The notes under the pieces: model-generated
What the model was told of the DNA's origin: nothing
Seen by the model: the letters and a program-made list of their open reading frames with translations, nothing else
Databases searched by the model: none
Position numbers and translations under genes: made by a program
Assembly (NCBI GenBank): GCA_036675275.1
Contig: JAKFFG010000067.1
Span: 49,269-113,268, forward strand
Direction of reading: 5' to 3'
DNA from: Pollutimonas sp036675275
GTDB taxonomy: Bacteria > Pseudomonadota > Gammaproteobacteria > Burkholderiales > Burkholderiaceae_B
Length of the DNA: 64,000 bases
In this document: positions 28,978-37,685 of the stretch, in pieces
How the letters are laid out: the number at the start of each line of letters is the position of its first letter
How positions within the stretch are numbered: the first letter of the stretch is position 1

Positions 28978-31390
28978 AAGAGGACGCAGAGCCGGCCAAG
29001 GCCGGATCGGCCGCCGCTTCCGGCATCGGAGCCTCGACCTGTTCCGCGGGATATTGCGCCGCATGCGCATCGGCCACGGCGGGAGCGGTGGACGCAGCAA
29101 CGAATTCGAGTGCCTCAAGGATACGTTCGGCGGTGGCAGGCGCATTCAGCACGGGTATTACACCCGGAGCAGCGGTGGCGCGTATGGCATCGCGTATGGC
29201 CAGCAACACCGAAATTGCCGCCGGCAATGGCGGCTCGCCCACCGCCTTGGAACGATAGATGTTGTCTTCGGCGTTTCCGTTGTCGAAGAACTCGACATTC
29301 AGAATCGGGGGGCAATCGGAAATGGAAGGAATTTTGTATGTCGATGGCGCGTGCGTCATCAGTTTCCCGGTGTCGTTCCACCAGAGCTCTTCTGTCGTCA
29401 GCCACCCTGCTCCCTGCATGAAGCCGCCTTCGATCTGGCCTCGATCCAGAGCCGGGTTAAGCGACCGGCCCGCGTCGTAAAGGATATCGGCGCGCAGCAG
29501 GCGGCTTTCTCCTGTCAGCGTATCGATAACCACTTCTGAACAGGCTGCGCAGTAGACAAAGTAATAAAAAGGCCGTCCGGTAAGCGTCTTGAAATCGTAG
29601 TGTATCTTGGGTGTTCGATAGAAGCCCGACGACCACAAGGGCACGCGCGCGTTATAGGCCTGCTGCACGAATTCCGCGAAATCCAGGACCGCCTTGTCGC
29701 CGCAATACACCTGGTTCGACCGGAAACTGATTTCGTCCGGCGCGACGTCGTAGTGGGCGACGGCGTAGGCGACGAGAGCGTCCTTGATCTTTTGCGCGGC
29801 ATCTTGCGCCGCCTTGCCGTTAAGATCGGTGCCCGACGATGCAGCCGTGGCGGACGTGTTCGATACTTTGGAGGTGTCGGCGGCAGATACACGCACGCGT
29901 GCAATATCGAGCCCCAGTTCTTCGGCCACCACCTGCGCGACCTTGGTGTTCAAGCCCTGCCCCATTTCCGTGCCGCCGTGATTGATCAGCACCGAACCGT
30001 CGGTGTAGATATGCAGCAATGCCCCGGCCTGGTTCAAGTGCGTGGCGGTAAATGAGATCCCGAATTTGACCGGCACAAGGGCCAACCCCTTTTTCAATAT
30101 CTTGCTGTCCTGGTTGAACCGATCGATTTGTGCACGTCGGACACGATAATCGGACGAAGCTTCCAGTTGATCGACAAGCTGGTGTATGACGTTGTCCTCG
30201 ACCACCATGGAATAAGGCGTCACATTGCGCCCGGCTCTACCGTAGAAATTGAGCTTTCGTACGTCCAGGGGATCTCTCCCCAGACGCATTGCAATATCGT
30301 CGATCACATATTCGATCGCCAGGATGCCCTGCGGACCACCGAATCCACGAAAAGCGGTATTTGACTGCGTGTTGGTCTTCAATCTCAACGAAAGAATATC
30401 GAAGGTATCCAGGTAGTAGGTGTTATCGGTGTGAAATACCTGGCGGTCGGCGACCGGGCCGGATAAATCGGCCGAATAACCGCAACGCAGTTGGTGCTCG
30501 AACACGATGCCCAGAATACGCCCGTCGTCGGTATAGGCGACATCGTAAAGGCTGCGAAAATCGTGCCGCTTGCCGGTCATGAGAAAATCGTCATCACGAT
30601 CGGCGCGCAGCTTCACCGGCTTGCCGGTGCGTCTGGCTAGCAGGGCCGCCACGGTGGCATAAGGCCATGATTGGCTTTCCTTGCCGCCAAATCCGCCGCC
30701 CATCCGGCGGCACTCCACTTTGATGGTATGCGCAGGCTGCTGCAGTACATGCGCCACCATGAACTGCATTTCCGAAGGATGCTGAGTGGAACAATACACA
30801 TGCATCTCGTGGTTTTCACCCGGCACGGCGTAAGCGATCTGCCCTTCCAGATAGAACTGTTCCTGGCCACCGCAACAGACCTCGCCCTGATGGCGCCGCG
30901 GGCCTTGAGCCAGGACGGCCTGGACATCGCCGCGCCGTATACGCACCGGCGGAAGGACATACGATTTGCGTTCCGCGGCATCCTGCGCCGTCAGCGTATG
31001 GTCAAGGTCGTCGTAGTCGATACGAGCCAGTTTTACGGCACGACGCGCCAGGTCCCGCGTGATGGCCGCCACGGCAAACAGCGGCTGGCCGAGGAATTCG
31101 GTAACTCCATCGGCAAAGATGGGCTCATCATTCAGGAACGGGCCCAGGTATTTTTGGCCGGGGACGTCATCAAGCGTGATGACGGCCACGACCCCCGGCG
31201 CCTGCCGAACCGCATCCAGATCCATGCGGGCTATGCGTGCATGAGCTCGCTCTGAGAGCCCGAACGCCGCATGCAGCGTACCCTGCGTTTCGGGAATGTC
31301 GTCTGTATACAGAGCCGTGCCGCTGACATGCAATGGCGCGCTTTCGTGCGCTATGGAACGGCCTACGGTTTGATGTGACGGATCCTGCAT
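28970..31390 (-). CDS. xdhB: Xanthine dehydrogenase molybdopterin (large) subunit XdhB
   Basis: An 806-residue molybdopterin-binding subunit that oxidises hypoxanthine and xanthine to urate. It shows the aldehyde-oxidase/xanthine-dehydrogenase a/b hammerhead domain (LHVSGTALYTDDIP), the moco-contact motifs GGQEQFYLEGQ, MGGGFGGKE, FRGFGGPQG and GGTEMGQGLNTK, and the catalytic Glu motif GEPPLPAAISVLLAIRDA. The ATG at 31388-31390 has a GGAG site. It lies 10 bp after the uraD-xdhA fusion, which supplies the FeS/FAD partner subunit. Confidence 0.96.
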   Translation of the reverse strand: MQDPSHQTVGRSIAHESAPLHVSGTALYTDDIPETQGTLHAAFGLSERAHARIARMDLDAVRQAPGVVAVITLDDVPGQKYLGPFLNDEPIFADGVTEFLGQPLFAVAAITRDLARRAVKLARIDYDDLDHTLTAQDAAERKSYVLPPVRIRRGDVQAVLAQGPRRHQGEVCCGGQEQFYLEGQIAYAVPGENHEMHVYCSTQHPSEMQFMVAHVLQQPAHTIKVECRRMGGGFGGKESQSWPYATVAALLARRTGKPVKLRADRDDDFLMTGKRHDFRSLYDVAYTDDGRILGIVFEHQLRCGYSADLSGPVADRQVFHTDNTYYLDTFDILSLRLKTNTQSNTAFRGFGGPQGILAIEYVIDDIAMRLGRDPLDVRKLNFYGRAGRNVTPYSMVVEDNVIHQLVDQLEASSDYRVRRAQIDRFNQDSKILKKGLALVPVKFGISFTATHLNQAGALLHIYTDGSVLINHGGTEMGQGLNTKVAQVVAEELGLDIARVRVSAADTSKVSNTSATAASSGTDLNGKAAQDAAQKIKDALVAYAVAHYDVAPDEISFRSNQVYCGDKAVLDFAEFVQQAYNARVPLWSSGFYRTPKIHYDFKTLTGRPFYYFVYCAACSEVVIDTLTGESRLLRADILYDAGRSLNPALDRGQIEGGFMQGAGWLTTEELWWNDTGKLMTHAPSTYKIPSISDCPPILNVEFFDNGNAEDNIYRSKAVGEPPLPAAISVLLAIRDAIRATAAPGVIPVLNAPATAERILEALEFVAASTAPAVADAHAAQYPAEQVEAPMPEAAADPALAGSASSYE

Positions 31391-31400
31391 GGCGGGCTCC

Positions 31401-33362
31401 TTAAACGCGTGTTCGCACTCCACCCGTGCTTTCAAGATAGAACCGATACAGCAGGTTCTGTGCCGCTTTCAAGCGATAGGCACCGCTCGCCCGCATGTCC
31501 GTCATGGGCTGATAATCCTGACGCATGGCTTCCATGGCTAGCCTTACGGGTCCTTCCTGCCAATACTGGCCCAGCAGCGCCTCTTCGGTATGTATGGCGC
31601 GCCGGGAGGTAGCGGCCATACCTCCATGGGCAATACGCAGCGATGCCACTTTTCCGTTGTCGAGCACAAGCGCATAGGCGCTGCATACTGCCGAAATGTC
31701 CTGATCGAAACGCTTGGACAATTTATAAGCCGCTACCTGCATGCCCGAAGCACGCAGCGGCACCAGCAATGCCTCGATGAACTCATCGGGAGCCCTGTCT
31801 TGCTCGCGATAGTCCAGATAAAGGCCTTCAAGAGCCAGAGTACGACGATGGCTGCCCTGGCGCAACACCACCTGGGCGCCGATCGCGATCAGGAACGGCG
31901 CGGAGTCGCCGATGGGCGAGCCATTCGCCACATTGCCCACCAGCGTGCCCGAGTTGCGTATGGGCATGGACCCGAATCGCTTCCAAAGTTCTGTGGCCTC
32001 GGGATACTCGGCCGCGATGGCTTGGTAGCCATCGTTCAACAGTACCGCCGCGCCTATCTTCAATTGTCCCGCCCCGCGTTGAATCTGCTTGAGCTCGTCG
32101 ATATTGCCCAGATAGATGACACTGTTGAGCGTCTTCAGCTGCTTGGTGACCCACAGCCCGACATCCGTGCCTCCCGCCAGAAGAATCGCCCCGGGATGGT
32201 CCTGCAGCAAGCCGGCCAGTTCAGAACTCGTGGAAGGTGCAATATAGTGTTGCCCCGGCGTTTCGATTTCCAGTGTGCCGCGGCATTGAATCGCGAGCGC
32301 CTCCAGCTGTCGTCGCACCAGGTCGTGGTCGGCGGTTGCAATGGGATAGGCGCCCATATTTTGCGCCGCGTCGATGATGGGCCGGTAGCCCGTGCACCGG
32401 CACAGGTTGCCCGACAAATGGTCCAGCAACTGTTCGCGCGCAGGAGCGCGCAGCCCTTGCTGGTACATGGTGTACATGGACATGACAAAGCCGGGTGTAC
32501 AGAAACCGCATTGAGAGCCATGGTGGTCGACCATGGCCTGCTGTACGGGGTGCAAGGAGCCGTCTGCGCCCGCAAGGGCTTCGACCGTCCAGATAGCCTT
32601 GCCGTCGAGCGTGGGCAAAAAGCGTATACAGGCGTTGATGGACCGATATGCCACTTCACCGTTGCCGGTAAGACTGGCTTCCGTAATCGTGCAGGCGCCG
32701 CAATCGCCTTCCGCGCAGCCTTCTTTGGTGCCGGTAAGCCTTGCTTGTTCGCGCAAATACTCAAGCACTGTCTGGGTGACGGAAACAGGGCTTACCTGGC
32801 GCAGATGGCCGTTCAGATAGAACCGTAGGGTGTTGCGCCTGCCCATATCGATCACAATGTCATCCAGCCGGAATCGCGCAATTCTGTATATCTGGCGCAT
32901 GCTTTCCTTGCGTTCCTGGGCGGGGTCCAGTGTCAAGCGTCGTTCAAGCTGGCCAATGATGCCGGCACGATCATAGCCGCGCACCGCCAGGATGAAAGGA
33001 AAGCCGAACCTGCGCTGATATGCCGCGTTCAAGCGGGCCAGCAGTGAGAATTCAGCAGGCGAACACTGATCCAGTCCGGCTCCAGCTTGTTCTCGTGCTG
33101 ATTCATCCGTCAGCACGCCGCGCACCGCCGCCTTCCCGGCCAGATCGGGATGAGCCCTGATCAAGGCAAGCCTGGTCTGAAGATCTGCCGCCTCGACCAC
33201 GGCCACCATGGCCTCGTGCAAGGCATCTACATGATCAAAAGGCCGTTGCTTTACTGTGCATTCCGCGACCCAGGGAGAGTGCTCGAATACGCCCGCCAGG
33301 AGGGACACGAAGTCGTCCGACGGCATGGCGTTCAACTCGGCCAGCGTAACTGTTGCCTTCAT
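31401..33362 (-). CDS. uraD-xdhA: Fusion of OHCU decarboxylase (UraD) and xanthine dehydrogenase FeS/FAD subunit (XdhA)
   Basis: One uninterrupted 653-residue frame. Residues 1 to ~168 are a complete OHCU decarboxylase: catalytic His71 in HPDLAGKAA, FPFILAVRG at 121-129, and a closing RIARFRLDD helix. From ~173 the protein is XdhA: plant-type [2Fe-2S] ligands C216, C221, C224, C245, a second cluster C285, C288, C321, C323, then an FAD domain (AILLAGGTDVGLW) and the CO-dehydrogenase-flavoprotein C-terminus. The two activities bracket urate: XdhA with XdhB makes it, and UraD decarboxylates OHCU to S-allantoin two steps later. The gene overlaps puuE by 4 nt. Met173 (MGRRNTLRFYLNG) could serve as an internal start for a stand-alone XdhA. 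Confidence 0.93.
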   Translation of the reverse strand: MKATVTLAELNAMPSDDFVSLLAGVFEHSPWVAECTVKQRPFDHVDALHEAMVAVVEAADLQTRLALIRAHPDLAGKAAVRGVLTDESAREQAGAGLDQCSPAEFSLLARLNAAYQRRFGFPFILAVRGYDRAGIIGQLERRLTLDPAQERKESMRQIYRIARFRLDDIVIDMGRRNTLRFYLNGHLRQVSPVSVTQTVLEYLREQARLTGTKEGCAEGDCGACTITEASLTGNGEVAYRSINACIRFLPTLDGKAIWTVEALAGADGSLHPVQQAMVDHHGSQCGFCTPGFVMSMYTMYQQGLRAPAREQLLDHLSGNLCRCTGYRPIIDAAQNMGAYPIATADHDLVRRQLEALAIQCRGTLEIETPGQHYIAPSTSSELAGLLQDHPGAILLAGGTDVGLWVTKQLKTLNSVIYLGNIDELKQIQRGAGQLKIGAAVLLNDGYQAIAAEYPEATELWKRFGSMPIRNSGTLVGNVANGSPIGDSAPFLIAIGAQVVLRQGSHRRTLALEGLYLDYREQDRAPDEFIEALLVPLRASGMQVAAYKLSKRFDQDISAVCSAYALVLDNGKVASLRIAHGGMAATSRRAIHTEEALLGQYWQEGPVRLAMEAMRQDYQPMTDMRASGAYRLKAAQNLLYRFYLESTGGVRTRV

Positions 33363-34297
33363 GCCGATTCCTGATTTTCAATGTAAGGATGCCTGGCCAT
33401 CCAGTGACGCGCAATGGCGGCGCGCGTCGGAATCCACACCCGATCGTGACTTTGCACATAGTCCAGAAAACGTTGCAGGGCGGCAAACCGGCCGGGCCGG
33501 CCTATAAGGCGGCAGTGCAACCCTACAGACAGCATTTTGGGTGTCGTGGCGCCTTCAGCATACAAGACATCGAATGCATCTTTAAGGTAAGCGTAGAACT
33601 GCTCACCCGAATTGAAGCCCTGCGCTGTCGCAAACCTCATGTCGTTCGTATCCAGCGCATACGGAACGATCAACTGAGGCTTGATCCGGCCGTCGGTACG
33701 CCGCACGGGCATCCAGAACGGCAGGTCGTCTCCGTAATAGTCCGAATCGTAAAGAAAGTCTCCTTCGTCGGCGATGATACGTCTGGTATTGGGGCTGTCC
33801 CGTCCGGTATACCAGCCTTCGGGCTGCTTGCCGGTCAAGCGCGAGACCACGTCGATGCATTGCCGGCAATGTTGGCGCTCCAGGGCCTCCGGCAAGGATT
33901 GGTAATGGATCCAGCGATACCCGTGACAGGCAATTTCATGACCCGATTCGACAAAAGCGTGGGCGACCTCGGGATTGCGTTCCAGGGCCATGCCGACAGC
34001 GAAGACAGTCAGTGACAGGCCGCGGCGCTCGAACTCGCGCAGCACCCGCCAGACGCCCGCGCGGGAACCGTATTCGTAAATAGATTCCATGGAAAGGTGG
34101 CGTTCGGGATAGCTTGCCGCGCCTATGATTTCCGACAGGAATTGCTCTGAGCCGGCATCCCCGTGCAATACACTGCTTTCGCCGCCCTCTTCATAATTCA
34201 ACACGAACTGGACAGCAATGCGCGCCTGTCCCGGCCAGTCGGCTTGCGGCGGGTGGCGGCCATATCCGGCCATATCGCGGGGATAGTCAATATCCAT
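33359..34297 (-). CDS. puuE: Allantoinase PuuE (polysaccharide-deacetylase-like type)
   Basis: About 312 residues of the metal-independent allantoinase family, which resembles NodB-type deacetylases: YPRDMAGYGRHPP, NYEEGGESSVLHGD, YEYGSRAGVWR, SGHEIACHGYRWIHY, GWYTGRDSPNTR and VGLHCRLIGRPGR. It hydrolyses allantoin to allantoate. The ATG at 34295-34297 has GGAGAA five nt upstream and is preferred over the ATG five codons earlier. It is the first gene of the minus-strand purine operon, divergent from uraH. Confidence 0.95.
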   Translation of the reverse strand: MDIDYPRDMAGYGRHPPQADWPGQARIAVQFVLNYEEGGESSVLHGDAGSEQFLSEIIGAASYPERHLSMESIYEYGSRAGVWRVLREFERRGLSLTVFAVGMALERNPEVAHAFVESGHEIACHGYRWIHYQSLPEALERQHCRQCIDVVSRLTGKQPEGWYTGRDSPNTRRIIADEGDFLYDSDYYGDDLPFWMPVRRTDGRIKPQLIVPYALDTNDMRFATAQGFNSGEQFYAYLKDAFDVLYAEGATTPKMLSVGLHCRLIGRPGRFAALQRFLDYVQSHDRVWIPTRAAIARHWMARHPYIENQESA

Positions 34298-34354
34298 GGG
34301 TTCTCCGGTCATTGAAATGTATGCCCATCAGCGATTCGCCTTTCCCGGTTAACC

Positions 34355-34383
34355 TTGACAATTATTCAGCCGGCCCAGAGAAT
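34355..34383 (+). promoter_or_regulatory. Putative promoter of uraH-puuD in the divergent purine control region
   Basis: A consensus TTGACA (34355-34360) and a 17-nt spacer precede GAGAAT (34378-34383), 50 nt before uraH. On the other strand TTGTCA (34356-34361) with a 17-nt spacer to CGAATC could serve puuE, so the two -35 boxes overlap. No regulator gene is adjacent. Confidence 0.4.
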
Positions 34384-34432
34384 CGTCAACACATGGTTGA
34401 GGCCAAGCTGCCGCCATAACGGAGAGACGCCG

Positions 34433-34786
34433 ATGGGCAAACTTACCACCCACGTTCTGGACACCATGCACGGCCTGCCCGCGCAAAATGTCCGGATCAG
34501 CCTTTTTTCGGTGCACGGCGACAACCGCAGGCTGCTCAAGCAGCTTCTCACCAATAGCGACGGCCGCTGCGACCAACCGCTATTGCAGGGCGAAGAATTT
34601 CAGGCCGGCACCTACGAGCTTGTCTTCGACGCCGGCGATTACTTTGCCGGCCGGGGCGTCGACGCTCCCGAACCGCGTTTTGTCGACAAGGTGGCCATCC
34701 GATTCGGCGTCGCGAGACCCGAGCAGAACTACCATGTGCCCCTGGCGGTTACGCCCTGGGCCTGGTCTACCTACCGAGGCAGTTAG
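34433..34786 (+). CDS. uraH: 5-hydroxyisourate hydrolase UraH (transthyretin-like)
   Basis: A 117-residue transthyretin-related protein with the N-terminal KLTTHVLDTMHGLPAQNV (catalytic His), the YHVPLAVTPWAWSTYRGS C-terminus and the diagnostic terminal YRGS. It opens the 5-hydroxyisourate ring to OHCU, the substrate of the UraD domain encoded divergently. A GGAGAG site precedes the ATG. It is followed after 32 bp by puuD. Confidence 0.97.
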   Translation: MGKLTTHVLDTMHGLPAQNVRISLFSVHGDNRRLLKQLLTNSDGRCDQPLLQGEEFQAGTYELVFDAGDYFAGRGVDAPEPRFVDKVAIRFGVARPEQNYHVPLAVTPWAWSTYRGS

Positions 34787-34818
34787 CGCGACGCCGGCCA
34801 AGCAAAGTGGAACCGTCC

Positions 34819-36042
34819 ATGCAAGCCTATCTGCTGGAATTCGGCAACCTGCTTCTGCGATGGCTGCATGTCGTGGCCGCCGTTGCCTGGATCGGCGAGT
34901 CGATCTACTTTGTCATGCTCGACAACAGCCTGAAGCCGCCGCTGGATGCGGCCGCACGAAAGCGCGGTGTATTCGGCGAAATGTGGGCGGTGCATGGCGG
35001 TGGCTTCTATCACAACCAAAAGTACCTCACGAATCCAGGCGGGCTACCCGAGGATCTCCACTGGTCCTTCTGGAAGGCCTACTCCACCTGGTTATCCGGT
35101 TTCGCCCTGTTTGCCGTCCTGTATCTTGCAAAACCGGATATTTATCTAGTGAATTCCGCGAGCCCATGGGCCTGGGCTGCAGCGCTTGCCCCATGGCAAG
35201 CCGGTGTGGCCGCCTTGATTTTCCTGCTTGCCGGATGGGTGGTCTACGACCTGCTGTGTCGCCGCATAAGTCCTGGCATGAACCGCGACGGCCTGCTAAG
35301 CGCGGCGGTAGGTGTGATGATGGTGCTCATCGCCTACCTGGCCACGCAGATGTTTCAGGGCCGGGCGGCCTTCCTGATTACGGGTGCCGTCATGGCGACC
35401 TGCATGTCTGCCAATGTGCTGTTCTGGATAATTCCTGGGCAGCGGCGCATGGTGGCGGCATTGAAAGCGGGCGCCACGCCCGATCCGCTGGACGGCATGC
35501 GGGGCAAGCAAAGATCGGTGCACAACACCTACTTCACACTGCCCGTCGTGCTCCTGATGCTCAGCAATCACTATTCGTTCACCTTTACGAGCCCCCATGC
35601 CTGGATCATCCTGAGCCTGTTCATTTTCGCGGGGGCCTCGATACGCCAGTATTTCGTATTGCGTCATGCAGGCAAGAATCAGCTCGCCTACCCGGCCGCG
35701 GGCGTTGCGCTATTGCTGGTCGCTGCATGGCTGGGTGCGCCGGGCAGCCGGGTCACGCCGGCCGCTGTCGCCTCAGTCGGATCCACGCCGGGTACAACTG
35801 AAATACAGCAGGTACAGGCCATCATCAAGACGCGCTGCGTGCAGTGCCATGCCGCCCATCCCACACAGGCGGGATTCGCATCTTCCCCGTTGGGGATCAT
35901 GCTGGAAACGGCGGACCAGATATCCGCGCACAGGGCCAGGATCAAAGAAACGGTGGCAAGCCGCTATATGCCTCTGGGAAACCTTACGCAAATGACCGAT
36001 GCTGAACGCGCCGCGATTGCCGCCTGGAACATTCAGCCCTGA
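34819..36042 (+). CDS. puuD: Membrane urate hydroxylase PuuD with C-terminal cytochrome c domain
   Basis: About 407 residues: an N-terminal integral-membrane domain with eight or so hydrophobic segments (WLHVVAAVAWIGESIYFVML, VHNTYFTLPVVLLMLSNHYS) and a C-terminal periplasmic c-type cytochrome with a CVQCH heme site and a distal Met region (YMPLGNLTQM). It oxidises urate to 5-hydroxyisourate and passes electrons to the respiratory chain, replacing soluble uricase. The ATG at 34819 is chosen with GTGGAA upstream; the GTG at 34807 is the alternative. The stop lies 15 bp from the convergent pilV stop. Confidence 0.93.
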   Translation: MQAYLLEFGNLLLRWLHVVAAVAWIGESIYFVMLDNSLKPPLDAAARKRGVFGEMWAVHGGGFYHNQKYLTNPGGLPEDLHWSFWKAYSTWLSGFALFAVLYLAKPDIYLVNSASPWAWAAALAPWQAGVAALIFLLAGWVVYDLLCRRISPGMNRDGLLSAAVGVMMVLIAYLATQMFQGRAAFLITGAVMATCMSANVLFWIIPGQRRMVAALKAGATPDPLDGMRGKQRSVHNTYFTLPVVLLMLSNHYSFTFTSPHAWIILSLFIFAGASIRQYFVLRHAGKNQLAYPAAGVALLLVAAWLGAPGSRVTPAAVASVGSTPGTTEIQQVQAIIKTRCVQCHAAHPTQAGFASSPLGIMLETADQISAHRARIKETVASRYMPLGNLTQMTDAERAAIAAWNIQP

Positions 36043-36057
36043 CAACGATGGCCGCGC

Positions 36058-37080
36058 TCAGTCGACACACAGATAACCCAGTGTGCGGCCTTCCGGAAAC
36101 GCTTGTGGCCCGCTGTCAGAAATCAGGACGGGATTTGATCCGGCCGGGCAATCGCATATACCGGTAACCGGATTCTCGGTCGAGGCCCCGGCACGAGTCT
36201 TACAGCCATACAGCAAGTTCATGGAGTAGCCGCCGCCACCCGTGCGGCTGGCCGAGTGCCATACGTTCTGGCGGCATACCAGCAAGCCGCCGTCGATTTC
36301 GCGCGCTACCGCTGTGTCTGCCGTGCAAGGGCTATTCAGTTCTTCCTGTGCCCCCAGATGCACATACCGCGCCACGTGCAGGTCGCTGCGCGCATTGATA
36401 TTTCCTTCGACCGTGGCCATGCCACGAAATTGCGGATCGCGGGAATCGCGGACGCGCAGAAAATCCAGGTGGTCCAGTTGCTCGGCTGTAATGGCCAGTG
36501 CAACCGTCCCGGGCGGCAAGGCTGCACCGGATCCCACAGGGTTGGGCATTTCGAAGGCCACTCCTCGAAATAGATGCGGGTGGGAAATAGAGACCGATCC
36601 GCCCCATCCTTGCGCAGCCAGCAGCCATTGCGCAACCATTTGATCGTCGACCTGTCTGTTGGCGGCCAACAGAAAAGGCGAAGTGCTGTACACAATGGCC
36701 TCGAGACGACACGAAAGGCCGGGACAGGACCCATGCCGCATCAAGCGTACCGCAGCGCTGCCTGCCGCGGCGACAGTTTCGGGAAAGCCGGACGACAGCA
36801 AGCCGTCCGCCTTCAGTTCGGCCAGCGTAGGGGCTGCCCAGTCGGCATACCCCTGGTCACTGAGCGCACCGACATGAGCTGCCTGGATCAGCGCATCTGC
36901 GTGACGCTCGATATAGCCGTGCACCGATCTTTTTACCGACATCATCCATACAGCACTTGCCTGCGCCCGGGCATCGTTGATTTTATTGACCAATGTGTTG
37001 CCTGCCCATACGGCAATCAAGGTCGTCACGATTGCCGCGACCACGAGTTCGAGCATGACAAATCCTTGCTGCGTCCGCAT
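36058..37080 (-). CDS. pilV: PilV-like minor pilin / pilus-tip adhesin (type IVb), fixed C-terminus
   Basis: A 340-residue prepilin with a 6-residue leader MRTQQG, cleavage before FVMLE and Glu at +5, followed by a hydrophobic helix (LVVAAIVTTLIAVWAGNTL). The middle (GMATVEGNINARSDLHVARY and PCTADTAVAREIDGGLLVC) resembles the constant part of conjugative-plasmid PilV shufflon proteins. The C-terminus is Cys-rich (YGC, CDC, YLCVD). The gene ends the pil operon 8 bp after pilS. No inverted shufflon segments and no Rci recombinase gene are visible. Assignment to PilV rests on order and this domain. Confidence 0.8.
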   Translation of the reverse strand: MRTQQGFVMLELVVAAIVTTLIAVWAGNTLVNKINDARAQASAVWMMSVKRSVHGYIERHADALIQAAHVGALSDQGYADWAAPTLAELKADGLLSSGFPETVAAAGSAAVRLMRHGSCPGLSCRLEAIVYSTSPFLLAANRQVDDQMVAQWLLAAQGWGGSVSISHPHLFRGVAFEMPNPVGSGAALPPGTVALAITAEQLDHLDFLRVRDSRDPQFRGMATVEGNINARSDLHVARYVHLGAQEELNSPCTADTAVAREIDGGLLVCRQNVWHSASRTGGGGYSMNLLYGCKTRAGASTENPVTGICDCPAGSNPVLISDSGPQAFPEGRTLGYLCVD

Positions 37081-37088
37081 CTCGACCC

Positions 37089-37658
37089 CTAGCTGGCGGC
37101 AAACACGAAGGTATTGACGTCGCCCTTGGCGCACTTGGACTCGACCGTCAATGCACTGTAATGAATGTTCTGGCTGGCATCTTTGACTACGACCGCCGCT
37201 CCATCGTCGGGCGTCACTGTGATGGAGTCCGACACCCGCTGCATGACCGAGGCAATGGAAGGACACGCGGCGTTATTGACGTTCGACAAGGTAATCTCGA
37301 AGCCGTTGCTTGATTCGTCGACACCAATGCCCACTTCTCCATCGGTTCCCAGTCCGTGCAGAACTTTTGTGCTCGCGCCGGATCCGGAGACGGTAAAAAC
37401 GCTGGAGTCCCGGACAAGATTCGCAAAATTTGAAATATCGATGCCCTCGTAGGGCTGGGCGGATCCGGTCGGCGCATTCACCTTGGTTTGCAGAATGAAT
37501 CGCGCCAGTTCCTCTCCCACTTTGGGCACTTTGTTTTCTATCAGGTAGCCGCCTATGGCAGGTATGCCAATGATGGCAAGCAACAGGACAATGGCGGTGA
37601 CGATGGAGACTTCGATAAGCGAGAATCCCTGCTGGGCATGCACAGTGGCGACAGACAT
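37089..37658 (-). CDS. pilS: Type IVb major prepilin PilS
   Basis: A 189-residue prepilin with leader MSVATVHAQQG, cleavage before FSLIE (Glu+5) and a conserved N-terminal hydrophobic helix (VSIVTAIVLLLAIIGIPAIGGY). Two cysteines near the C-terminus (AACPSIASV and ESKCAKGD) would form the type IV pilin D-loop disulfide. It is expected to be the main shaft subunit. No prepilin peptidase gene is in the window, so processing needs an enzyme encoded elsewhere. Confidence 0.88.
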   Translation of the reverse strand: MSVATVHAQQGFSLIEVSIVTAIVLLLAIIGIPAIGGYLIENKVPKVGEELARFILQTKVNAPTGSAQPYEGIDISNFANLVRDSSVFTVSGSGASTKVLHGLGTDGEVGIGVDESSNGFEITLSNVNNAACPSIASVMQRVSDSITVTPDDGAAVVVKDASQNIHYSALTVESKCAKGDVNTFVFAAS

Positions 37659-37685
37659 AACAGCTCCTTGAAGTTGCGCCTGCCC

